A stretch of DNA of 64,000 nt from Bacteroidia bacterium. Its GTDB lineage: Bacteria > Bacteroidota > Bacteroidia > J057. A program made the position numbers and the translations under genes. The notes under the pieces are model-generated. The model was not told where the DNA came from. It searched no databases and was given only the letters and a program-made list of their open reading frames with translations. Each line of letters opens with the position of its first letter. Position 1 is the stretch's first letter. Shown in pieces: positions 8,442 through 17,700 of this stretch. The stretch spans positions 4,278,001 to 4,342,000 of the forward strand of contig JAWPMV010000001.1 in the NCBI GenBank assembly GCA_033391075.1, given 5' to 3'.

Positions 8442-8984
8442 TTAATAAAAGAGGTCAATCGTGGAGCGCTTCCCATTTTTCAAGGTACGAACCTTCCCGT
8501 CCAGAAATTCTATTGCATCATATTCATTGGGCAAAATCTCTTTTCCATTCAAATCAATCAGCCCCATCTTTCCATCAATGATTGTAACTCCTATGCCCGA
8601 CTCAAATTCAATTGCATCATACTTATTTTCTATAATGACTTTCCCATTGATATCTACCATCCCAATCTTTCCTCTTTTCATGGTCCAGGCCCTTTCTGAT
8701 TCAAATTCAATGGCTTCGTATTCATTATTCAGTAAAATATTCCCTCTGCCATCTATCATTCCCATTTTACCATTTTTCAGGGTAAAGCCACGTTCTCCGT
8801 CAAAACCAATAGATTCATAAACTGTAGGCAAAACTTCCTTCCCTGAGAGATCCACCAGACCGTATTTGCCATTTTCACTAAGCAGATAGAGGCCCTCATT
8901 AATTCGTACTTTTTGTGCCAAAAGAGATGGCATCAGGCTCATATTAACCACTATAAGCAGTAAGAGAAAAGCGAGTTTTTTCAT
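8442..8984 (-). CDS. Secreted WG-repeat protein
   Basis: 180 residues with a signal peptide (MKKLAFLLLLIVVNMSLMPSLLAQ). About six repeats of the pattern 'NGKxGLxDLxGKEILPxEYDaIEF' follow, including GKYGLVDLSGKEVLP, GKMGMIDGRGNILL, GKIGMVDINGKVII and GKMGLIDLNGKEIL. This is a WG-type beta-propeller-like repeat, although Trp is mostly replaced by Tyr, Met or Ile. Members are common secreted proteins in Bacteroidota with no defined function. The protein ends soon after the last repeat (STIDLFY), so the repeat array is the whole mature protein. Confidence 0.82.
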   Translation of the reverse strand: MKKLAFLLLLIVVNMSLMPSLLAQKVRINEGLYLLSENGKYGLVDLSGKEVLPTVYESIGFDGERGFTLKNGKMGMIDGRGNILLNNEYEAIEFESERAWTMKRGKIGMVDINGKVIIENKYDAIEFESGIGVTIIDGKMGLIDLNGKEILPNEYDAIEFLDGKVRTLKNGKRSTIDLFY

Positions 8985-9024
8985 TTTTGCATGTTTAGGT
9001 TTGTATGAATAGAAGGACTAAGTG

Positions 9025-9043
9025 CTCCTTTACTTTAAAGGAG
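9025..9043. repeat. Perfect hairpin CTCCTTTA-N3-TAAAGGAG
   Basis: An 8-base perfect inverted repeat with a 3-base loop lies between the TPR gene and the WG-repeat gene. It has no T-run on either strand. It may be a weak terminator or an RNA processing element of the minus-strand transcript. Confidence 0.4.
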
Positions 9044-9111
9044 ACCAACATAAAGAGGCTGAAAATCAGCGAAGGTTGGAATGCGAGGAAATGGATGCAA
9101 AAAAATTAACC

Positions 9112-9750
9112 TCATTTCTTCGGATTTCCCTGACAATGCTTTTTAAGAAAATAATTGGCATTGAAAGCACTGCGCTCAGCGGCAAGTTGAAAATCCTGGC
9201 AGGCCTGGTTTACTTTTCCCAGAGCCACCAGACACTCTCCTCTACTTCGATAATAATCCCCCACTCTGTTTTCCCGTTCGATGGCCTTATCAAAATCTTC
9301 GATGGCCCAGACATGATCGCCCAAAGCAGCTTTGCTAATCCCTCTATAGTAAAAATACTCTCCTGTATCATCTTTCAAGCGAATGGCATCTGTAAAATCA
9401 TCTATGGCATCTTCATGAAAATCCATAGAGGCATAACTCTTCCCTCTATTCCAATAATACAAATGATTGCCTGACTCAATCAGGATAGCATAGGAATAGG
9501 ATTGCACAGACTCTCCATATTCACCCAATTCAAAAAGGCAAATTCCTCGGTAGTAATGAAAGCGCGCATTATTGCGATTGATGCGAATGGCTTTGTCATA
9601 TTCCTCAACAGCTTCTGCATATTTTCCTTGCGTAGCCAGAGAGAAACCATTGGCCGCATGTTTGCCAGCGGTCTGGGCGCATAGGAAAAAGCCCAGTATC
9701 ATAAGACTTAAAAAAAGTATGGCTCTATTCATGGGAATATTTTTTTTCAT
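9112..9750 (-). CDS. Secreted tetratricopeptide-repeat protein
   Basis: 212 residues starting MKKNIPMNRAILFLSLMILGFFLCAQ; the second Met (9732) also gives a normal signal peptide. About four TPR units follow: GKYAEAVEEYDKAIRINRNNARFHYYRGICLFELGEY, then YSYAILIE..NHLYYWNRGKSYASM, DDFTDAIRLK..GEYFYYRGISKAALGD, and EDFDKAIER...DYYRSRGECLVALGKVNQACQDF. TPRs form helical scaffolds for protein-protein contacts, so this is a periplasmic or surface adaptor of unknown partner. It lies divergently from the DUF3179-like lipoprotein gene. Confidence 0.82.
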   Translation of the reverse strand: MKKNIPMNRAILFLSLMILGFFLCAQTAGKHAANGFSLATQGKYAEAVEEYDKAIRINRNNARFHYYRGICLFELGEYGESVQSYSYAILIESGNHLYYWNRGKSYASMDFHEDAIDDFTDAIRLKDDTGEYFYYRGISKAALGDHVWAIEDFDKAIERENRVGDYYRSRGECLVALGKVNQACQDFQLAAERSAFNANYFLKKHCQGNPKK

Positions 9751-9823
9751 GAATTCTTAGGATTAATTTAAAAAATTACGCTCAAATTTGTGCGTGTGAG
9801 AATTAGATGAAACAGGAACTGCT

Positions 9824-10681
9824 ATGAAAAAGCTATATATACTAGGCTTGCTTTGCTTTTTTGCCATGGGCTGCAAAATGGGCGATACCACTCAGGAGGG
9901 CACTAGCCAAACAGAAGACAATCAAAGTAAAAAAAGAAAATTCCCTATCGCTCTTGAGCATGGGAAGTTTATGGAAGAAGATGGCAGGAAGCTCTTATAT
10001 GGAGGAGAAAACCCTGCCTGGCATTTCGATATTACCGGAAGTGAGTTGAAGGATGAGCAATATCATTTTGGAATCGGCAGGGAACGCTTTCATGCCCTCA
10101 CTGATCCTGTATATTTTTCAGAGGCTGAAGCAGATGTTGTTTATGAAGACAGTGCGCGTTTCCTCTTGTTAAAAATGGGAGAGGAAGTAAAAGCTTATGG
10201 CATAGACCTGCTTACGCATCATGAGATAGTCAATGATGTGGTGAATGGGGAGCCCATACTGGCAGCCTACTGTATTTTGGCAGATTTAGGCGCTGTGTAT
10301 TCGAGGGAATATGGAGATACCAGCCTCACTTTTGCCCTGAGTGGATATACTTATTTTGATCCGGAAGTATGGGAAGGATTGGATGGCTTTGTCTGGTGGG
10401 ATAGAGAAACAGAAAGTACCTGGTGGCCCTTGATTGGAAAAGGAGTTTCTGGTGATATGCAGAATATGCCCCTGAAGGTTTTGGACGAAAGTATGTGGTC
10501 TCAGACTCAGTGGAAAGATATCAAAGGAAAATATGAAAATCTGGAGGTACTGAAACCAGATCAAAGCATGGAGCCCCCCCTTAGTTGGCCAGGATTTTCA
10601 AGTAAAAAATTAGCTGAGATAAGAGAAGCAGAAAAAGTGGATGCAAAAAGTCCACCCAGGTGGGGTGAGGTTAAGGAATAG
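9824..10681 (+). CDS. DUF3179-like lipoprotein with altered Cys motif
   Basis: 285 residues with a lipoprotein signal (MKKLYILGLLCFFAMGC, lipobox AMGC). Residues about 120-245 follow the DUF3179 layout: VKAYGIDLLTHHEIVNDVVNG, then AAYCILAD, LTFALSGYTYFDP, WWDRETESTWWPLIGKGVSG and a terminal TQWKDIKGKYENLEVL. In DUF3179 proteins the fingerprint 'YCPLC' normally carries two Cys. Here only the first survives (YCILAD). The family has no established activity. The gene end overlaps the convergent transglycosylase-like gene by 11 bases. Family assignment is from motif order and is moderately confident. Confidence 0.65.
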   Translation: MKKLYILGLLCFFAMGCKMGDTTQEGTSQTEDNQSKKRKFPIALEHGKFMEEDGRKLLYGGENPAWHFDITGSELKDEQYHFGIGRERFHALTDPVYFSEAEADVVYEDSARFLLLKMGEEVKAYGIDLLTHHEIVNDVVNGEPILAAYCILADLGAVYSREYGDTSLTFALSGYTYFDPEVWEGLDGFVWWDRETESTWWPLIGKGVSGDMQNMPLKVLDESMWSQTQWKDIKGKYENLEVLKPDQSMEPPLSWPGFSSKKLAEIREAEKVDAKSPPRWGEVKE

Positions 10682-11651
10682 CCAAATGTTCTTCAGGGCA
10701 AATGATTCCTTTTCTGCGGATCAGATCATCCATCTCCAGCAATGAGGCCAGGGTGATTTGTGAATAATTTTGGGAAGCATTGCCAAATCGACGGGCCTTG
10801 GTTTGCCAGATTTTCTGAATAAGTCCTATCCCTCCTTCTCTGGGCCTGATTTTACGAATAACCCTGCGGACATTTCTATTTCCGGCATGATAAACGTGCA
10901 TAACCAGTAGACGAAACCAAAGATCAGTTTCTGAATACTCAAGTCCATAGTCTTTGCAGAGTTCTCGGGTTTTGGGAAGACAAACACGGCGAATCAACCT
11001 CGCCGCTCCCTGTGCAGATTTGTAGAAGTCTTCTCTTTCGTCTAAACTATCATTGACCACTAAACCCACTTCACGCGCTACTCCTTCCATCAACTGAAAA
11101 GCGCCATAGGCTCCATCTGTCGAGAACTGCAAACGATCCGGGCTTTCTATCAGCAAAATACTTTGTGCATACCAGGGATCGGTTTCCTCTTTCATAAAAG
11201 CTCCCACTGCTTTATCGATATGCGTCATGAGGGCTTCATATTTGTAGAAGTGGTTTCGACCTGTTGTGAAATATATTTCATCTTTTTTCCGCAGACCATG
11301 AACCTTACGGACGGAATCTTCATAGGCTTTTTGTTCCTTCTCACTTCTGCTGCGCCAATCGGAAGTTTTCAAATGAGTGAGTATTTCCCGGCTTTTGGCA
11401 ATGTTTACAATCAGGGAGTCTGGACCCATTTTCATGGCCTTTCTCCAAAACTGAGGCTGCACCAATGTATCCCATCCCTCGGTATGCAAACTGGTATCAC
11501 GGATAATCTTCAGGCAAAAATCATCATAGGTTTCCGGCTGAAATACATGATTTCCTGCCTCCTGCTCAAGGTCAGGGGTATTGTATCGGGCTGGCCAAAC
11601 CAGGAGTAAGGCCAACAATATTCCAACCAGTACGATAAACAATTTGCGCAT
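10671..11651 (-). CDS. Lytic-transglycosylase-like (SLT-domain) envelope protein
   Basis: 326 residues with an N-terminal membrane anchor or uncleaved signal (about 4-20). The C-terminal half has the order of a soluble lytic transglycosylase fold. It contains 'YAQSILLIES' with the candidate catalytic Glu169, the 'GAYGAFQLMEGVAREVGL' glycine-rich strand, and 'LLVMHVYHAGNRNVRRVI', which corresponds to the usual 'AYNAG' motif. Such enzymes cut the MurNAc-GlcNAc bond of peptidoglycan. The N-terminal half (about 25-140) is not recognised. Divergence from standard SLT enzymes (AYNAG as VYHAG) lowers certainty about activity. The gene overlaps the end of the convergent DUF3179-like gene. Confidence 0.68.
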   Translation of the reverse strand: MRKLFIVLVGILLALLLVWPARYNTPDLEQEAGNHVFQPETYDDFCLKIIRDTSLHTEGWDTLVQPQFWRKAMKMGPDSLIVNIAKSREILTHLKTSDWRSRSEKEQKAYEDSVRKVHGLRKKDEIYFTTGRNHFYKYEALMTHIDKAVGAFMKEETDPWYAQSILLIESPDRLQFSTDGAYGAFQLMEGVAREVGLVVNDSLDEREDFYKSAQGAARLIRRVCLPKTRELCKDYGLEYSETDLWFRLLVMHVYHAGNRNVRRVIRKIRPREGGIGLIQKIWQTKARRFGNASQNYSQITLASLLEMDDLIRRKGIICPEEHLAIP

Positions 11652-11680
11652 CTCGTCTTTCCAGCCAATTCCCTGCCAGC

Positions 11681-12799
11681 TTAGTCCGGGAAATGGGAAT
11701 CATCAATATTGGGGATAACTTTTAAAGCATTCTTATAATAGATCTTTTTCAAGACTTCATCAGATAATCCCAGTCCATACATTTTCCAGAAAGCATGACG
11801 TTTTCTGTAGTAATCGAAGTATTCATCTTCGGTTTCCAATACCCGAAAGTATACATAGTATTCTTTGGGCCTCCAGCTATCTTTGCCGAACATGATGCGA
11901 TCCTGGTATTTTTCCAAAAAGGCTTTGGCTGCCCGGGGTTGACGACCGAGCTCCGCCAGGACTGCTCCGATTTCTGAATACATATTGGGCATTTCATCCA
12001 GCAATTCTCCAAATTTTTTCAGGTCATTTCCATACCAGCCCAGGTGAGCATTGATGAATTTAGTATTGGGATGCTTTTTAAACATGCGATGCTGCTCAGC
12101 GATTACTTCTTCCCAGGAAGGATACTGTTGGGGATCTCTGTATCTGCCCGGTCTTTGCTTGAGTTCCAGCCAGCGTTCGTTGTACTTATCTCTGGGTTTC
12201 CAAAAAGCTGCAGGCTCTCCGCTATGGATCAAAACCGGAATCCCCAATTCTCCACATTTTGCCCAAACCGGATCAATACGAGGATCATCTACAGCAATGC
12301 GATTCCCATTTTTATCCTTGGCAGTAAGGCCCAGGTTTTTGTAGATCTTGAGTCCATTAGCCCCTCTTTTTACATCATTTTCAACTTGCTTGGCGGTCAA
12401 TTCTCCCCAATTAGGATCATCTATGCCTTCAAAGCGAATATTGGTAAAAACGATAAACCGACCAGGCGCATTTTTATTGGCATTGTCCAGATTTCCTTCC
12501 AGGGTTTTAGGATCGCCAAAGCCTCTCCCACTCAGGTTTACCATAACGGCCATATTCAGCGCATCCATTTCAGCTGTCAGATCTGAAAGATCCATTTTAG
12601 CCATGCGGAATTGATGATTATGCACATCAATAAATGGGAATTTGGATCTTTGGGTAGGATGCTCTTCCACTACCAGGGTAGAATTGGGAGAATATTCCTC
12701 GAAACCCATCAGCGTATCTGCAGGATTGAGTGCCTGGGAGAAAGTGGATAGAAATAAAAGGCTTGTAAATAGAATAGATAGGAAAATAGACTTCATCAT
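11681..12799 (-). CDS. Secreted amidohydrolase-family (amidohydrolase_2) protein
   Basis: 372 residues with a signal peptide (about 1-22). Metal-dependent TIM-barrel hydrolase features are visible: IDVHNH (His60/His62), IPVLIHSGEP, FINAHLGWYGND and IMFGKDSW, which supply the usual His/His/His/Asp ligands. The lysine-containing 'GANGLKIYKNLGL' strand is also typical. The family includes decarboxylases and lactone or amide hydrolases; substrate cannot be told. Homologues are often periplasmic in Bacteroidota. Two adjacent ATGs (12799 and 12796) are possible starts. The neighbouring glycan genes on the same strand are about 110 bases upstream, so co-regulation is possible but unproven. Confidence 0.8.
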   Translation of the reverse strand: MMKSIFLSILFTSLLFLSTFSQALNPADTLMGFEEYSPNSTLVVEEHPTQRSKFPFIDVHNHQFRMAKMDLSDLTAEMDALNMAVMVNLSGRGFGDPKTLEGNLDNANKNAPGRFIVFTNIRFEGIDDPNWGELTAKQVENDVKRGANGLKIYKNLGLTAKDKNGNRIAVDDPRIDPVWAKCGELGIPVLIHSGEPAAFWKPRDKYNERWLELKQRPGRYRDPQQYPSWEEVIAEQHRMFKKHPNTKFINAHLGWYGNDLKKFGELLDEMPNMYSEIGAVLAELGRQPRAAKAFLEKYQDRIMFGKDSWRPKEYYVYFRVLETEDEYFDYYRKRHAFWKMYGLGLSDEVLKKIYYKNALKVIPNIDDSHFPD

Positions 12800-12910
12800 C
12801 GTTGCTTTTTTGTTGCAACAACGAATATAAGAGGAAAATGCTTGTGGATGTTAGTGGGATAAAATGCAAGGGAAGATTTATTCATCCAGCTCGCAGAATA
12901 TCGGCCCTAA

Positions 12911-14317
12911 TTAGTTGATGGTATTTTCTGTCACAAAGAATACCCGATCCGCAACAGCTACAGATTCAACCTGATCAAAGGCATAGACAAACAATCTATA
13001 AGCTCCCGGTTTTTCAGGTGGAGTAAAGCTGATGCTATTGCCTTCAACTTTTGATATCAGACCTTTCAACGGCTCAGGACGATACTCCATATCGCCTCCG
13101 GTAGAGAATTTGTAATCTCCTTCAGGCATGATTTCCCAAACGTATTTGAGCGTATCTCCTTCGTAATCATAGCCGCTAACACTAGCTTCATAGGTAGTTC
13201 CTATGTGGAGATAGGTATCATTTCGTTCTCCCAAATCCTGGTCAATCATCATAGAATCGAGTAGAGGCGCTCTGTTTTCTGGCCATTTACCTGTCCATTT
13301 ATGTTGCATCAGGTCAACCATTGGTGTCTTTTCGCCACTTTCCGTAAACATGCTGAACCAGAAATGAGTTCTCTCCTGTTTGTTTCCCCAATAGAAAACA
13401 CAGGAGCCCAGACAATATTCTTCATCCATGGCAATGGAAGAGTCATATAGATCGGACATTTTGGCCATCTTCATTTTGCTGTGCATATCGAGGGGGACAT
13501 TCCACTGAGTATAGCGAACTTCCCACCATCCAAGGGGCCCCCATTCGGAAATGATATAAGGACCATTCCATCCCCACCAGAATTGGCGCATTTTTTCCGG
13601 AAAGCCTTTTAATCCTCCAAATACATTGAAAGAAAGGACATCTATCTCTGGCGCCTCTTCAGCAATGGCACGTGTACGTGCAGCATCCGGCATGATCATC
13701 GTTGTCGTAGGATGATTGGGATCAACCTCATGGATCATTTTACAGACACTATTTACGGCCCGCCATATATATACATTATCTTCTGTAGCATCCAGCTCCA
13801 GTTCATTCCCTACGCCCCACATCAACAAAGCCGGATGATCCTTGTATCTAATTACATCTCTGCGCAACCTCTGTAGCTGAGTCTCAACGATATGCTGATC
13901 TTTATAGTCAAAGCCAAATCGGGCAGGAATCATATTGAGTCCTGCGATCACATAGAGTCCATTCTTATGGGCTTCATCCAGAATTGAATCCAGCTTGATC
14001 GTTGACCAGGTTCTTATGGTATTTCCTCCACTTCCTGACAGTTTATCCATAAATTGATCGCCTCCCGCACCTTTTACATAAAAAGGCTTTCCTTCTCTAA
14101 ATAGCTGAAATCCATTTTGGGTTTTCCGTAGCTCCACCGTTTTGGTAAAGGGTGCATTTTCATCTGGCAAGTGATCAAAGTTCTTCCAGGCCCAGGGGCG
14201 GAGGTACATAAAAACTGCCAGACAAGCGATAAGAGATGCAAGCATGCCCAGGAAAAGGAAGCGTTTCCAATTCCCCAACAAATATTTTATCAAAAAATTC
14301 TGCTTCTGATCAACCAT
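12911..14317 (-). CDS. Membrane-anchored GH2-type (TIM-barrel) glycoside hydrolase
   Basis: 468 residues from the ATG at 14317; a TTG at 14326 overlaps the upstream stop and is not preferred. A transmembrane anchor (about 18-38) leads to a sugar-binding start (GFQLFREGKPFYVKGAGG) and a GH2-like TIM barrel. The acid/base is in 'MWGVGNELE' (Glu172) and the nucleophile in 'YIISEWGPLGWW' (Glu258). Both are intact. A C-terminal Ig/PKD-like region (about 375-468) contains YKFSTGG and PGAYRLFVYAFDQ. It probably acts outside the inner membrane on a glycan. It lies immediately downstream of the GT2 multidomain gene and its split tail, so it is probably the editing or processing hydrolase of that polysaccharide. 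Exact linkage unknown. Confidence 0.8.
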   Translation of the reverse strand: MVDQKQNFLIKYLLGNWKRFLFLGMLASLIACLAVFMYLRPWAWKNFDHLPDENAPFTKTVELRKTQNGFQLFREGKPFYVKGAGGDQFMDKLSGSGGNTIRTWSTIKLDSILDEAHKNGLYVIAGLNMIPARFGFDYKDQHIVETQLQRLRRDVIRYKDHPALLMWGVGNELELDATEDNVYIWRAVNSVCKMIHEVDPNHPTTTMIMPDAARTRAIAEEAPEIDVLSFNVFGGLKGFPEKMRQFWWGWNGPYIISEWGPLGWWEVRYTQWNVPLDMHSKMKMAKMSDLYDSSIAMDEEYCLGSCVFYWGNKQERTHFWFSMFTESGEKTPMVDLMQHKWTGKWPENRAPLLDSMMIDQDLGERNDTYLHIGTTYEASVSGYDYEGDTLKYVWEIMPEGDYKFSTGGDMEYRPEPLKGLISKVEGNSISFTPPEKPGAYRLFVYAFDQVESVAVADRVFFVTENTIN

Positions 14318-14327
14318 TCTTTTCAAA

Positions 14328-14732
14328 TCAGTTGTTTAATTCCACTCCCTGAGAAGAGGTAACAACATTTCCATCTTCATCACTGATGTATAAGTATACC
14401 CGATAATCATAATAGTCATTGGGTATTTGAATTCTTACTTGTTTTCCTCCATCGACTACTGATATATCTCCTGAATCATCCAGGTATTTTTCGCGGAGCA
14501 GATACCATTCATATTTGAGGTTCTTATCTGTATGGTTATTCTCCGTAATCGCTTTGAAGGTATATATGCCTCCCCGATACATGCGAGCATCCGGAGGAGC
14601 GATATAGGCTTCGTATAAAGGAGCTTTCTCATCTTCTTTCACCCAGGCATTTTTCAAGGCATAATAAGAAGGTTTCAATCGTCCCTTAAAGTCCGTAATC
14701 CCAAACCAGGTCGCGGTTCCTTCCATTCTGTC
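14328..14732 (-). pseudogene. Detached C-terminal tail of the GT2/GH26/GH2 protein (after in-frame TAA)
   Basis: This reading frame is exactly continuous with the upstream 1193-codon gene, from which it is separated only by TAA at 14735-14733. After the stop the frame reads D-R-MEGTATWFGITDFKGRLKP and SYYALKNAW, the normal end of a GH2-like barrel, then a PKD/Ig-like domain (YEWYLL, VYLYISDEDGNVVTSS). Translation could restart at the ATG at 14726, giving 132 residues, but that fragment could not fold as a barrel on its own. The frame is otherwise free of damage, pointing to a recent nonsense mutation, a sequencing error, or unlikely readthrough. Confidence 0.75.
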
Positions 14733-17700
14733 TTACCAGCAGAAAGCAATTCCTCCTACATTATTTCCCCGCTTACTTTCAATATGATTTTTCCAGTTCT
14801 GGCTATAAAGTTTGGCCTTTTCATAACTGGAGTTTTCATGTGGAATAGATTGAGGGTCAAAATCCTGATTACTAGGATCCCAGTATTTCTGAGGTCCAAA
14901 TGCTGATAAGAAATAGGGTCTCTCCGGATCAAATTGCTGGAATACCGAATCCAGTTCTTCTATTCGTTCTCCGTAATAGCTATTCACCCCGATCATATCC
15001 AGAGAAGGGGCAAGGGTACGAAAATCCTGCAGCGTACCTGCCAGATTTTTTCCATGCTCCACAGCTGTCATTACAGGGCGATTGGGATCAATCTCATGGA
15101 TTTTCTTGGCCAAACGCTCAATCATCCGCACATAGGCCCATCTCGTTTTGGTCAGATAAGGCTGTTGGAAGCGAAACTCCTGAGAACTCCAGGTTTCATC
15201 TCCAAGTACCCAACCCAGAATAGCCGGAGAATCCTTGTATTTATAAACCAGTTCAAGGGTTTCCTGCTCATATTTTCTAACAGCGGCTGTATCAAAGTAA
15301 TAATCGATGGCCGGATCAAACCAGGCACCATACAATACCTTCAAGTCCTGCTCTTCAGCCAGTCTGAGGATATTCCAGTCATAAATGCCCGCCGCACCAA
15401 ATCTCCGGATGGTATTTGCCCCCATTTCCTTTACCCGTGAAAAATCCATTTCTAACTGCCTACGCGTCAAAGGAAGGAAACCATCTCTCCAACCATGAGT
15501 AGGATTATATGCAATTCCTTTTATATAAAAAGGCTCTTCATCTACCAACAATTGAAAGTCTGCACCTTCTCTTATCACTTGAATTTTCGTAGGCTCATCT
15601 TTTTTCAGGCCTCCATTTCTCACCTTCTGTATCGAAGCTGCCAGGGTGTTTCTGTCCTGACTTGATACATAGGCTTCCTCCCTGATCTCTTGGTTGAGTA
15701 AGTAAGGGGGTTTATCGATGAAAGGTTCTGATGAGGTAAGGTGTTTATGAATAACCAGCTTGGTTTTCTCTGTATAATCGAAAGCTGTTTTCTTTTTTCC
15801 ATCTCTAAAAAAGAGTACAGAACGGATTTCGGGATATTTACTGCCGATACTCAGGAAAGCATCGTTTAGCCAGATTTCCTGTTCGCCGGAATTGGTTTTA
15901 GCTTCCAGTCGAGAAATCATAATGGGCTTTTGAGAAAGGCCATATTCGCTTTGAAGTAAACTATGATAATCCTCATAAAGGTCATCAAAACTGTCCCAAC
16001 TGTCCTTATCCTTTGGATTCCCTTCATTCCTTACACAAATTCCTAACCACTGAACATAGTTATTGCCAGGATAGAAATTGGAGAAGGTTTCAGCAGAACC
16101 AGGTTCCCATAACCAAACGACATTGGATGCACCTTTCTCTACAAACCTTTGGACCATGTATTTCCAGGTATCCTTGTATACCTCAGCAGCAGCAGGGTGC
16201 TCAGAATACCAGGGATGATCTTCCCGATCCGGCTGACCGGCAAAAGACAAAAATACCGGTTGATTCAACTCTCTAAGCTGGACAGCAAAATCATGGATGT
16301 ATGCATCGAATTTACCTTCCAGAATATGGGTAAATACCGGATAGATATCTTCCTTGCTATTTTTAATGCCCATTTCTATAGGCTGAAAATTGATCATAGG
16401 AAGGTTTCCATTCCTCAATAAACTTTTCAGCTTATCTATTGGCAATTGTTTATTGCCATCCCAGGCAAATGGAAAGTTGACAATATCAAAGCTCACCTGT
16501 AGCTCATCCTCCATCCCATGAAGCATATTGAGATCCAGATCAGCTCTTTCATCACTTGCTCCTATTCCACTATAGAACCAACGCACTTGCTCAATCCCCT
16601 GTAAGGCACGATTGCGCATGAGTTCGGTTTGTTGCTTTTCATAAAAGGTATAACCCGTTAGTGCACCAATCAAAAGAATGGTAAGAATGAAAGACCCATT
16701 TCGGATCAATCTGTAAACAACATAATGTCTCAGGTTCCACCAAAAACTCCGAATCCCTGTGATGAAATCATCCATTCCAATCCAAGAATAGAGTTTAAGC
16801 ATAGCCTTTTGCTGTGCAATCCAGACTCCCGCACTCAGAATGACTACATTTATCCCGGCAAAAAATGCCATGGCAAAACTGTAAGGATTCCAGTCAATAG
16901 ATAGTCCATATACGATGGCTACTATGCTGAGCACAATCATCAGGAGGTTGGGAATGGATAATTTCCATGCATTCTGTGGCTCATCATCCTTGGGAGTCGG
17001 TATATAAGGTACTTTTATTTTAAAAATGGCATAAATGAAGCCTACCAGATGAATCCACCAGGTCGAGGCCAGCAATATTCCTCCCAGTACATGAAAGCCT
17101 CTTTCATGTTCTTCCAACATCCATCTTTGGGCGAATTGTCGGATCAGCATATTGAGTACCAGGAGAGGAATAACGATCTTCCCAAACAAGATCAAATCCA
17201 TATGCCAGGGCACACGTGCAAAAAAGAGAGAAAAGATAGGAACGAGAATATCAATAAGGCCTATCAATCCATGGAGGAAGAAAAGCGGAATGGTTGCATA
17301 ATGAAGTCTTTGCGGCCAACTCAGCTTTCTGAATAATTTGGGGTATACCCGGAAGAGGAGTTCAAAGGTTCCTCTGGACCATTTAAGTTGTTGTTTCCAG
17401 TAAGCACCAGCGGAAGCCGGTACCAGACCCCGTGTCAATTGCTCGGGCACGTAAATGGATTTCCATCCTTTTGCATGCAGTTGCATAGCGGTGTGCATAT
17501 CCTCCGATAATCCCGCTGCATGTCCCCCAATGGAATCAAGGGCAGATCTCCGGAAGGTACAATTGGCTCCAATTGCCTGCACGGTCCCATATGAGTTCAT
17601 AGACATCATCATAGGACCATAAAAATGGTAGGTCTGCTCGGCAGCTCCTTTGGCTACAAAACTCTCATTTTGATTGCCATATGCCTGTACACATTGTACA

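Noticed and set aside
12044-12586. Plus-strand open frame of 180 codons over the amidohydrolase gene
   Set aside because: It lies opposite a gene with clear metal-binding motifs; the frame has no domain and its composition is that of an antisense shadow.
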